DNA of 64,000 nucleotides from Enterobacter sp. RHBSTW-00994 (GCF_013782625.1 NZ_CP056199.1:328588-392587), one strand, 5' to 3'. Positions 51,806-59,246 are shown, numbered from the stretch's first letter. Notes: generated by a model from the letters alone, not told the origin. Made by a program: numbers and translations.

Positions 51806-53433
51806 AACTGGAATTTAGAGACAAAACCAAAACCCTGATCGACAGCCTGAAAAGCATCTGTGCGAACTACGGTCTGGGTAACGACGGTAACGAATTCAAA
51901 ATTATCACTCAGGCATTCCTGTACAAATTCCTGAACGACAAATTCGCCTTTGAAGCTAAAAAGGTGGATAAAAGCATCGCCAGCGCCGAAAAATGGGAAG
52001 TCGTGCTCAATCAGATGAGCGAAGAACAGCGGGACAAGCTGCAACTGAAGATGAGCGCCGACACCGCGCGTCTGAAGCCGCATCACTTCATTCAGTATTT
52101 ATACAACCGTCAAAATGAGGCGAATTTCGCCACCACCTTTGACGACACCCTGATGGACATCGCCGCCACCAACAACGACGTCTTCGCCGTCAAAACCGAC
52201 GGCGGCGCGAAAGTGGTGCTGTTTGAGCGCCTCAGCCAGTACATCGCCGACGAATCAAAGCGCGATGACTTCTGCCGCGCCATCATCAACAAGCTGGCCG
52301 ATTTCAGCTTCGAACGCATCTTCACGCAGAAATTCGATTTTTACGCCACCATCTTTGAATACCTGATCAAAGACTACAACAGCAACTCCGGCGGCAAATA
52401 CGCGGAATACTACACGCCCCACGCCGTGGCGCGCATCATGGCGGAAATCCTGGTGCCGAAAGCGCAGCAGGGCGTGGTGCGCAACGTAAGCTGTTACGAC
52501 CCGTCCGCCGGTTCCGGCACGCTGCTGATGAACGTGGCGCACGCCATTGGGGAAGATCGTTGCAGCATCTTTGCCCAGGATATCTCGCAGAAATCCTCCA
52601 GCCTGCTGCGCCTGAACCTGATCCTCAACAATCTGGTGCATTCGATCCCTAACGTTATCCAGGGCAACACCATTCTGCACCCGTTCCACAAGGACGGCAG
52701 CGCGCTGAAACGCTTTGACTACATCGTCTCCAACCCACCGTTTAAGATGGATTTCAGCGATTTCCGCGACGATCTCGACAGCAAGGAAAACCAGCAACGT
52801 TTCTTTGCCGGGATACCGAAAATCAAAGCCAAAGCCAGGGACAAAATGGAAATTTACCAGTTGTTCCTGCAACACATCATTTTCTCGCTGAAACCGGGTG
52901 GCAAGGCGGCGGTCGTGGTACCGACCGGGTTTATCACCGCGCAATCGGGCATTGATAAAGGCATTCGCGAACATCTGGTGCAAAACAAGATGCTGGCGGG
53001 CGTGGTCTCTATGCCGTCGAATATCTTCGCCACCACCGGCACCAACGTGTCGATCCTGTTTATTGACGCCAGCAACAAAGAGAAAGTGGTGCTGATCGAC
53101 GCCTCGAATTTAGGTGAAAAAGTCAAAGACGGCAAAAACCAGAAAACGGTACTGACGGAGTGCGAAGAAAAACGGATCTGCGAAGCGTTCAACAATAAGT
53201 GGAGCGAAGAGGATTTCTCGGTGGTGGTCAGCTATGACGACATCGCCGGGAAAAATTACTCGTTCAGCGCCGGGCAGTATTTTGATGTGAAAATTGAATA
53301 CACCGATATGACTCCGGAACAGTTTGCCGCGAAGATGAAAGGGTTTACGGAAAATCTGGAGAGTTTGTTTAGCCAGTCGCGCGAGCTGGAAGCGGAGATT
53401 AAGAAGCAGATGGCGGGGCTGAAGTATGAGTAA
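51799..53433 (+). CDS. hsdM: Type I methyltransferase, HsdM subunit
   Basis: This 544-residue N6-adenine methyltransferase has the SAM-binding motif DPSAGSGTLLMN (Asp234) and the catalytic motif NPPF (residues 312-315). An N-terminal HsdM helical domain (~1-150) carries the usual signature KAFLYKFLNDKFAFE-like segment. It starts at GTG 51799 with GGAG upstream. With HsdS it forms the modification enzyme M2S1. Confidence 0.95.
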   Translation: MVELEFRDKTKTLIDSLKSICANYGLGNDGNEFKIITQAFLYKFLNDKFAFEAKKVDKSIASAEKWEVVLNQMSEEQRDKLQLKMSADTARLKPHHFIQYLYNRQNEANFATTFDDTLMDIAATNNDVFAVKTDGGAKVVLFERLSQYIADESKRDDFCRAIINKLADFSFERIFTQKFDFYATIFEYLIKDYNSNSGGKYAEYYTPHAVARIMAEILVPKAQQGVVRNVSCYDPSAGSGTLLMNVAHAIGEDRCSIFAQDISQKSSSLLRLNLILNNLVHSIPNVIQGNTILHPFHKDGSALKRFDYIVSNPPFKMDFSDFRDDLDSKENQQRFFAGIPKIKAKARDKMEIYQLFLQHIIFSLKPGGKAAVVVPTGFITAQSGIDKGIREHLVQNKMLAGVVSMPSNIFATTGTNVSILFIDASNKEKVVLIDASNLGEKVKDGKNQKTVLTECEEKRICEAFNNKWSEEDFSVVVSYDDIAGKNYSFSAGQYFDVKIEYTDMTPEQFAAKMKGFTENLESLFSQSRELEAEIKKQMAGLKYE

Positions 53434-54712
53434 TCAGATAAATTCGACGCTCGGTAATTTGGTTAAAGAGGGTGGAGGGATCATTCATACTGGACCTTTT
53501 GGTAGCCAACTCCATGCTGAAGACTACGTTGCGCAAGGCATCCCCTGTATTATGCCTGCAAATATGAAGGATAATAGAGTTGATCTTTCAAATATTGCAT
53601 ATATCTCAGAGGCAGATGCGCAACGGTTGTCAAAATATCTCGTCAAAGAAGGTGACATTGTTTACAGCAGAAGAGGTAATGTCACACTCAAAGCCTTGAT
53701 TCGAAAAAATGAAGTCGGGTATTTTTGTGGTACAGGTTGCTTATTATTAAGACCAGGTAATCTACTCGATTCTGACTACCTTACTTATTACCTAAGTACA
53801 CCAAAAATTCAGTCCTGGATCATTAGCCAGGCTATTGGGGCAACGATGCCCAATCTCAATACGGGAATTTTATCGAGAATTCCTTTTTCTGGCCCTGAAA
53901 AGTCTGTTCAGGAGAAAATTTCATCAACGCTTAGGGCGATAGATGACAAATTAGAAATCAACAACCGCATCAACGCCGAACTGGAAGCGATGGCGAAAGC
54001 GCTGTACGACTACTGGTTTGTACAGTTTGATTTCCCTGATGCCAACGGAAAACCGTATAAAACCTCCGGCGGTAAGATGGAGTATAACGCCACGCTGAAA
54101 CGGGAAATTCCGGCGGGGTGGAATTTAAAGCCTATTGTTGAATGTTGCGATGTTATAGATTGTTTGCATTCTAAAAAACCAGTGTTAAATTACACCTCTG
54201 ATGAATATTATTTGCTTCAACTTGAAAACATTGAAGATAATGGACTTTTGGATATGTCTATGAAATATTTCGTCTCTCATGATGATTATATTAACTGGAC
54301 TTCTAGAATTGAAGTAAAACAACATGATATTGTAATGACTAATGCCGGAAGAATTGCCGCATTTGCTCAAATTCCTGAAGGAATTAAATGTGGAATTGGG
54401 CGTAACATTACAGCTATACGCCCCAAAAACATAAAGAAAAATTATTTTTTCTCTGCTCTTTCAGGTATGGATATACAAAGTCAAATTGCAAGAAACCTTG
54501 ACCATGGTGCTTTCTTTAAAAGTTTTAATGTCAAAGGCATTAAGCTTTTGAAAATAATAAAAACAGATAATGGTTTAGAAGATAAATTCGAGTCTTTAAT
54601 TACTCCAGTAATTGAAAAAAGACAGCGAGTGCAACATGAAAATCAGATGTTAAAAGAACTCCGCGACTGGCTCCTCCCCCTGCTTATGAACGGGCAGGTC
54701 ACGGTCAAATAA
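53426..54712 (+). CDS. hsdS: Type I specificity subunit, HsdS
   Basis: The 428-residue protein has two target-recognition domains (about 1-165 and 225-390). Each is followed by a conserved helix; the central one reads INNRINAELEAMAKALYDYW (~180-199) and the distal one VQHENQMLKELRDWLLPLLM. The target-recognition domains are AT-rich and diverged compared with the GC-rich hsdR, hsdM and central region. This is expected for domain swapping. The DNA target is not predictable. The start overlaps the hsdM stop by 8 bases. Confidence 0.93.
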   Translation: MSNQINSTLGNLVKEGGGIIHTGPFGSQLHAEDYVAQGIPCIMPANMKDNRVDLSNIAYISEADAQRLSKYLVKEGDIVYSRRGNVTLKALIRKNEVGYFCGTGCLLLRPGNLLDSDYLTYYLSTPKIQSWIISQAIGATMPNLNTGILSRIPFSGPEKSVQEKISSTLRAIDDKLEINNRINAELEAMAKALYDYWFVQFDFPDANGKPYKTSGGKMEYNATLKREIPAGWNLKPIVECCDVIDCLHSKKPVLNYTSDEYYLLQLENIEDNGLLDMSMKYFVSHDDYINWTSRIEVKQHDIVMTNAGRIAAFAQIPEGIKCGIGRNITAIRPKNIKKNYFFSALSGMDIQSQIARNLDHGAFFKSFNVKGIKLLKIIKTDNGLEDKFESLITPVIEKRQRVQHENQMLKELRDWLLPLLMNGQVTVK

Positions 54713-54779
54713 TCCCCGCCGTGTTTTGCGAGGCGCATTCCAGATCTGCATTGCGCCGCGCTCGCCGCCGCAAAACCGC

Positions 54780-54808
54780 TTGCCGTTCATAACCGATCGC
54801 AGTATCTT
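54780..54808 (+). promoter_or_regulatory. Promoter of the island leader RNA
   Basis: TTGCCG, a 17-base spacer and TATCTT, placing a start near 54815, immediately before the first hairpin of the structured leader. Confidence 0.6.
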
Positions 54809-54815
54809 TCCCCCG

Positions 54816-55020
54816 CGCCTGCAAAATCAGGCGTCGGGCTTGACCTCCTGAAAACCTTCATCGACGACACAAGGCGCGTCTGCGCTTTTTTGTGTCGTGC
54901 GCACGGCTACACCTCAATGGCGGGCCGGGCGGGGGCGTCGCAAGACGCGCCGGTGTCGATGAGGCCGGTAAGGTCAACCCCGTCCGGTTCCGCCACCCGT
55001 GAGATTGACCTCTCCGCTGG
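54816..55020 (+). ncRNA. Structured leader, candidate P4 CI / P1 C4-like RNA
   Basis: Seen: a 5' hairpin CGCCTG/CAGGCG (54816-54833), a hairpin ACGACACAA/TTGTGTCGT (54864-54898) and a GNRA hairpin GCGTC-GCAA-GACGC (54935-54948). A central AGGTCAA (54971-54977) is flanked by its complement TTGACCT at both 54840-54846 and 55005-55011. Further blocks 54944-54951 and 54955-54962 are complementary, in register, to 54873-54880 and 54858-54865, so alternative folds compete. Known: phage P4 CI RNA uses seqB pairing with seqA and seqC on either side of it to force early termination. I infer an equivalent switch controlling the genes at 55054 and 55521. The open frame across this region (54890-55171) resembles the Ash/Icd-like frames often annotated over such leaders. 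Confidence 0.5.
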
Positions 55021-55053
55021 CGGTAATAAACATTACTCATCGGAGGTTGCCCC

Positions 55054-55524
55054 ATGGCTACAATCCTCACCCCTGACTGCGATTTACTCGATTTATTGTC
55101 CGTTCCCTTCAATGCCACCACGGATTTTACCGTCCTTGCCGACTACTGCGCCCGCTTCGCCGAAACTCTGATAGAAACCGACGACCCCGCGCTACGGCTG
55201 GCGCTCTGCGGACGGCTGCACGCGGCTCTTGCGCTGCTGCAACCCACGCTCAACGACCCCATCCCGCCGCATCTTATCGACAGCCTGACCGTGGATACAC
55301 TGCCACCCGAACCACCGCACTTTGTTTCTGAACCTGATGCGTTATGCGAATACTGCCTCACGCTGCTCCAGCTTCTGCTGGCACGCCCGGCGGAGCCGAA
55401 AACGGAGCAAACCCTGACCGGGCTGCTGTGTGAACTGGTCTGGTATTTCACCGAAGGACTCAAAGCCCCGCGATGGCTGCGTACCGCCGACGGCGTAAAG
55501 TTTATCGCCGAGGTGGCCGCATGA
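55054..55524 (+). CDS. Unknown 156-residue island protein
   Basis: GGAGG stands 7 bases before the ATG, so translation is well supported. The protein (MATILTPDCDLLDLLSVPF...) is acidic, leucine-rich and probably all-helical, with five cysteines (about 9, 31, 51, 98 and 101) but no zinc-like CxxC pairs except CEYC (98-101). There is no signal peptide or membrane span. It is the first gene behind the structured leader and overlaps the Ner-like gene by 4 bases, so the two form an operon. In P4 this place is held by early genes (eta, kil). I recognise no homologue. Confidence 0.7.
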   Translation: MATILTPDCDLLDLLSVPFNATTDFTVLADYCARFAETLIETDDPALRLALCGRLHAALALLQPTLNDPIPPHLIDSLTVDTLPPEPPHFVSEPDALCEYCLTLLQLLLARPAEPKTEQTLTGLLCELVWYFTEGLKAPRWLRTADGVKFIAEVAA

Positions 55525-55742
55525 TGCAACCAGACTGGCATTCTGCCGACATTATCGCGGCGCTGAAAAAGCAGGGGACGTCGCTGTCCGCCGTTTCCCG
55601 CAACTCAGGGCTGGCGTCCTCCACGCTGGCAAACGCGCTGATAAGGCACTGGCCTAAAGGTGAGAGGTTGATCGCCGAAGCGCTGGGTGTTGCGCCAGAG
55701 CAAATCTGGCCTTCCCGCTACCGTAAGTCTGAAAATTGTTAA
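55521..55742 (+). CDS. Ner-like DNA-binding regulator
   Basis: The 73-residue protein closely resembles phage Mu Ner and host SfsB/Nlp: DWHSADIIAALKKQG, a helix-turn-helix in SLSAVSRNSGLASSTLANAL (~23-42), then HWPKGERLIAEALG and the terminal IWPSRYRK. Mu Ner represses early transcription as a Cro-like switch. Here it probably represses its own operon or int. Overlaps the upstream gene (ATGA). Confidence 0.88.
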   Translation: MMQPDWHSADIIAALKKQGTSLSAVSRNSGLASSTLANALIRHWPKGERLIAEALGVAPEQIWPSRYRKSENC

Positions 55743-55748
55743 ATCGTC

Positions 55749-55791
55749 TCTCCCGATCTTCTGATGGCTTTGCTGTCAGAAGATCGGGAGA
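55749..55791 (+). terminator. Long perfect hairpin after the Ner-like gene
   Basis: A 16-bp perfect stem (TCTCCCGATCTTCTGA and its complement) with an 11-base loop begins 7 bases after the stop codon. No T run follows, so it may be a Rho-independent-like stop, an mRNA stabiliser or a protein target. Confidence 0.55.
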
Positions 55792-56676
55792 AGGCAAGCG
55801 AAGCGCGGCAGACTGTCATTCACAAAATGACGAAAAGATCCACAAACAACTCAATTTCCAGAAAAAAAGGTTTCCCCTTTTCATCCTCGTAAACTGGGTG
55901 TAATCTCCCTCCTGCACTCCGCTGCTTCGGCAGCTCCCAATGCTTCATGGCCTGAAAGAAGCGCCTGATTCGTCAGGAGATGGTTGATCCCTTTACCGGT
56001 GCAGACCTCTGCAAACACCGGGTCGCAGAACATCGCGGCGGAGGCTCGGAGTCACACTCGATACATTCTTTCACTGCGCCAGTTCACCGGCTGCAATTCT
56101 ACTCGACCAGAAATCACCCGATTTCTAGTTCCACTTGCACCTGCTGAATTTCAGCGCCTTTTCCTGCGCCAGATCTCTGGTCAATGCTGCACTACGCCGG
56201 AAACGATCCGGTAACCCTTGTACTTGCTGCCACACCAGCGCCTTAACTTTTACGGGCTGCGGCCTGCATTGCCGCAAGGCTTTGCTGCCGCGTGGCCGTA
56301 AAACTGCACCAGAATTTGCGTTCTCGGAGCGCAACGCTGAACCGGGCGTCACTTTCGTCGCGTAAAGCGGCAAAGTGACGCCGTTCCACCACGCCGACGC
56401 AAGCCACGGAAAGTCTGGCCTGCGCCCCCAATCCCCCACACTGACACGCCGTTTTCAGGCCGCTGTCGGTTCAGAAAAGGAGAAAAAGATCGATACCGAG
56501 GGGGGCATGATGCCCCGGAGAATTTCCTGCTCACGCAGGCAGACTGTACCGCGTACAGTCTGAAACTCCCTACACCTCAACAACCTGCCACCCCGGCGTG
56601 AAGGTATCGTTCTGGCGCAGCCATAAAGCATACGCCGGGGCCAGATTGTGCTTTTTAACAGCGGCAAGGGGTAGCT
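55792..56676. other. Non-coding stretch with several perfect hairpins
   Basis: There is no convincing gene in about 885 bases. The longest frame (56125-56439, minus) has no ribosome-binding site or recognised domain and looks like chance. Perfect inverted repeats occur at 56345-56382 (11-bp arms) and in a cluster at 56502-56640. An ori, oriT, regulatory RNA or decayed cargo are all possible. Confidence 0.5.
56502..56640. repeat. Four consecutive hairpins before the recombinase-like gene
   Basis: GGGGCAT-G-ATGCCCC (56502-56516), CCTGC-TCAC-GCAGG (56526-56539), CAGACTGTAC-CGC-GTACAGTCTG (56540-56562) and CCCCGGCGT ... ACGCCGGGG (56591-56640). All stems are perfect. The cluster ends 36 bases before the gene at 56677. 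Confidence 0.8.
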
Positions 56677-57558
56677 ATGGGTAAATTAGGCGGTGAAATG
56701 AAGGCGCTGGCAAAAAAAGTGGGCGGCAGTTTTAAAACGGTGGATAACCGCATTCACATTGTGCAACGGTTCAGCCGCCATTTACGCTCGCTGAATATCC
56801 AGATCCAGCGGGTGGCACAGATTAAGGTTCGTCATATTGAAAGCTATATTCATGACAGGCTTGCGCAGGAGATCGGTCTGCGGACGCTGCAAAATGAAAT
56901 GGCTTCGCTTCGGGCAGTGTTGCAACAGGCGGGGCGCAGTCAGGTGGCGGAACATACGCGACTGACCAATAAATCATTGGGGCTGGCAGGCGCATCGCGC
57001 AACGGGACGCGGCAGGCCATCACGCCGGAGCTCTACCTCCACGTGCTGGCCGTGGCCCGCAATAAAGACGCAGGTCTGGCGGCAGCGGTGGAACTGGCGC
57101 GACTGATGGGATTACGCTCGCAGGAGGCGGTGCAAAGTGTGCAGTCTCTGAGAACGTGGAAGCAGGCCATTGAACGCGGCGAGACACGGCTTACCGTGGT
57201 CTATGGCACCAAAGGCGGTCGGCCCCGCGAAACGGTCATTCTGGATGCTGGCGCAGTTCGCAAGGCGCTTGAGAATGCGTTAACTGTCGCAGAACAGCAT
57301 AACGGCAGGCTGATCGACAGGTCCGATCTCAAATCGGCCATGAACTACTGGCACAAACAGGCCGTCAACGTCGGGTTGACTGGCGCATATTCTCCTCACT
57401 CACTGCGCTATGCCTGGGCGCAGGACGCGATCCGTCATTATCTGGCGCAGGGATTCAGCGAAAAAGAGGCGCTGGCAATGACGGCGATGGATTTGGGCCA
57501 CGGCGACGGGCGCGGGCGTTATGTGGCGCAGGTGTACGGGCGGCATGAAGAGGAATAA
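56677..57558 (+). CDS. Tyrosine-recombinase-like, integrase-domain protein
   Basis: The 293-residue protein has an N-terminal SAM-like DNA-binding half (~1-105) and a C-terminal catalytic-type half. Visible elements are an Arg in LMGLRSQEA (~148), a Lys in YGTKGGRPRE (~181), SPHSLRYAW (His and Arg of the H-x-x-R box, ~240), LGHGDGRGRY and the possible nucleophile Tyr in VAQVYGRHEEE at the end. AAGGGG precedes the ATG. Such integrase-domain proteins are common passengers of enterobacterial islands and their role is unproven. It is convergent with int. Confidence 0.8.
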   Translation: MGKLGGEMKALAKKVGGSFKTVDNRIHIVQRFSRHLRSLNIQIQRVAQIKVRHIESYIHDRLAQEIGLRTLQNEMASLRAVLQQAGRSQVAEHTRLTNKSLGLAGASRNGTRQAITPELYLHVLAVARNKDAGLAAAVELARLMGLRSQEAVQSVQSLRTWKQAIERGETRLTVVYGTKGGRPRETVILDAGAVRKALENALTVAEQHNGRLIDRSDLKSAMNYWHKQAVNVGLTGAYSPHSLRYAWAQDAIRHYLAQGFSEKEALAMTAMDLGHGDGRGRYVAQVYGRHEEE

Positions 57559-57699
57559 TTTCCTGTTCTGGTGCAGTCATGAAAAGCAAAAGGGCGAAGG
57601 GTAAAGGAGTTTTAAGGGTAACAGCGCCAGACCGGAAAAGGCCAAAGGGCCGGAACTGGCGCAGATCGATGTTTATCCGAGTGAACTGGTGCAAATACA

Positions 57700-57726
57700 A
57701 AAAGCAGATCTGCGAGATCTGCTTTT
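57700..57726. terminator. Bidirectional terminator between recombinase genes
   Basis: AAAAGCAGATCT-GCG-AGATCTGCTTTT, a 12-bp perfect stem with T runs on both strands, between the convergent genes at 56677-57558 and 57748-59007. Confidence 0.85.
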
Positions 57727-57747
57727 CGGCGTGGCGCGTTAACGGGT

Positions 57748-59007
57748 TCAGGCCACCTGAACCTGCCTGTCATACCGATATGGCGCAACAAACTTCTGCC
57801 GACAGGCGTCGAGATAGTCCGACCACCACTGCATCATCTGCGTGCGTTCGTCGAGGTGCTCCGCTTTGTGGATATACGCGGCGCGAACGTTGTTACGCTC
57901 CTGATGGCTCATCTGCCGCTCAACCGCGTCTTTCGACCAGCGCCCGGACTCGATCAGCGCGCTACAGGCCATAGTGCGGAAGCCGTGACCGCAGATGTCC
58001 ACCTTCGTATCATAGTCCATCACCCGCAGCGCCTTGTTGATGGTGTTTTCGCTCATTGGCTTACGCGGATCGTGGTCGCCGGGAAACAGTAACTCACTGC
58101 TGCCGGACAGCAGCTTCAACTGTTTTAGCACCGTGACCGCCTGTTTTGACAGCGGCACCAGATGCGGGGTTTTCATCTTTGCGCCACGCTCCGAATAGCG
58201 CACGCCGGGAATAGGCTCACGCTGGGCGGGGATAGTCCACATTGCGCCATCCAGATCGATCTCCGTCCAGCGGGCAAAGCGCAGCTCGCTGGAGCGGATA
58301 AAGATCAGCAGATTGAGCTGCACCGCCAGACGGGTTAACAGCCTGCCGGAATAGCTTTCCAGATGCTCCAGCAACTCCGGCATCTTTTCCAGCGGCAGGG
58401 CGGGGTAATGGTTTTTCGGCGGCGGCGCGATAGCGCCTGTAAGATCGTTAGCCGGATTGCTGGCGATCAGGCTCTCCTGCACCGCGTAGCGCATGATTGC
58501 CGTGGTGCGTTGTTGGATCCGTGCGGCAGTTTCCAGATTGCCTTTCTTTTCGGCCACCCGTAGCGGGATCAGCAGATCGGCGGTTTTCAGGTCGGCAACG
58601 GGAATTTTGCCAATCAGCGGGAATACGTGCAGCTCCAGCGAGCGCAGGATTTTCGCCGCGTGGTGCTCCGTCCAGCGGATATTGCCAGCCAGCCACTGAC
58701 GGGCGACTTCTTCAAAGCTATTACCGCTTTTCTTTGCCTGCTTCTCCTGCTGCTTTTTCACCCCCGGATCGTCGCCTGCGCTGAGTACGGCACGAGCTTC
58801 TTCACGCAGCTTACGCGCATTCGCCAGCGTAACGGTCGGGTAAGGGCCAAACGCCAGCTTCTTCTCCTTGCCGCCAAAGCGGTACTTGAGCTGCCAGAGT
58901 TTAGAGCCGTTGGGTTTAATCAGCAGGTACAGACCCTGCGCATCACTGAGTTTCCAGGGTTTATCGAGCGGCTTTGCGTTACGGATGGCGGTATCGGTGA
59001 GTGGCAT
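57748..59007 (-). CDS. int: P4-type integrase
   Basis: This 419-residue tyrosine recombinase of the P4/CP4-57 family begins MPLTDTAIRNAKPLDKPWKL with the DUF4102 arm-binding domain (~1-85). The catalytic residues are visible: Arg in FIRSSELRFARW (~254), HGFRTMACSAL (His and Arg, ~342-345), MSHQERNNVR (His ~365) and Tyr in AAYIHKAEH (~376). The start is the ATG at 59007; the frame is open 32 codons further but overlaps the promoter and inverted repeat. It reads away from pheU, the insertion site. Confidence 0.95.
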   Translation of the reverse strand: MPLTDTAIRNAKPLDKPWKLSDAQGLYLLIKPNGSKLWQLKYRFGGKEKKLAFGPYPTVTLANARKLREEARAVLSAGDDPGVKKQQEKQAKKSGNSFEEVARQWLAGNIRWTEHHAAKILRSLELHVFPLIGKIPVADLKTADLLIPLRVAEKKGNLETAARIQQRTTAIMRYAVQESLIASNPANDLTGAIAPPPKNHYPALPLEKMPELLEHLESYSGRLLTRLAVQLNLLIFIRSSELRFARWTEIDLDGAMWTIPAQREPIPGVRYSERGAKMKTPHLVPLSKQAVTVLKQLKLLSGSSELLFPGDHDPRKPMSENTINKALRVMDYDTKVDICGHGFRTMACSALIESGRWSKDAVERQMSHQERNNVRAAYIHKAEHLDERTQMMQWWSDYLDACRQKFVAPYRYDRQVQVA

Positions 59008-59017
59008 AGCGGGGGCT

Positions 59018-59075
59018 CCAGAGTTTATCGAACCAACAGGCCCCCAATTAAGCCCCCAAAAACTCTGGATGTCAA
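59018..59075 (-). promoter_or_regulatory. int promoter with overlapping inverted repeat
   Basis: Minus strand: TTGACA (59070-59075), an 18-base spacer and TTAATT (59046-59051). A 9-bp inverted repeat CCAGAGTTT ... AAACTCTGG (59018-59026, 59060-59068) spans the -10 and lies over the spacer. The layout suits a repressor or integrase-autoregulation site. Confidence 0.5.
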
Positions 59076-59162
59076 AAAAACTGACGGAACTTTTCAGTAC
59101 CATCAGGTTTCTTTAACTTACTGATTTTATAACGTTTCAGGACGTATAGGGACATCATGAAA

Positions 59163-59190
59163 CTAAATTTTGGTGCCCGGACTCGGAATC
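59163..59190. repeat. Right attachment repeat, tRNA-Phe 3' end
   Basis: CTAAATTT followed by TGGTGCCCGGACTCGGAATC. The last 20 bases are the 3' end of pheU including CCA. This is the intact copy of the left repeat at 46259-46285. Confidence 0.88.
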
Positions 59191-59246
59191 GAACCAAGGA
59201 CACGGGGATTTTCAATCCCCTGCTCTACCGACTGAGCTATCCGGGC
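59171..59246 (-). tRNA. pheU: tRNA-Phe (GAA), island insertion site
   Basis: A 76-base tRNA on the minus strand: GCCCGGATAGCTCAGTCGG at the 5' end, anticodon GAA within GATTGAAAATC, and an encoded CCA. It is identical in form to E. coli pheU, which is also followed by yjdC-dsbD-cutA-dcuA-aspA. The tRNA remains complete after insertion. Confidence 0.98.

Larger units (their letters stand above)
46267..59190. mobile_element. pheU-integrated genomic island, P4-type integrase
   Basis: The region is bounded on the right by the 3' end of tRNA-Phe (59171-59190) and on the left by a copy of the same sequence (46267-46285), lacking one C. A P4-family integrase gene adjoins the tRNA. Cargo: a 21-bp-period repeat array, AbiE toxin-antitoxin, type I restriction-modification, a structured leader RNA with an unknown gene and a Ner-like regulator, and a second recombinase-like gene. 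No replication (alpha), capsid or packaging genes are present, so it is an integrative element or a decayed satellite, not a full prophage. Confidence 0.88.

Noticed and set aside
54890..55171. 93-codon frame resembling Ash/Icd-like proteins
   Set aside because: It lies over the structured leader and runs through the ribosome-binding site and start of the better supported gene at 55054. I treat it as a frame over a regulatory RNA, though a short peptide cannot be excluded.
56125..56439. 104-codon minus-strand frame in the island's non-coding stretch
   Set aside because: It has no ribosome-binding site and no recognised domain, and it covers an inverted repeat. Composition looks like a chance open frame.
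46267..59190. Complete P4-like satellite prophage
   Set aside because: The integrase and leader resemble P4, but alpha primase, sid, delta and psu-type genes are all missing.
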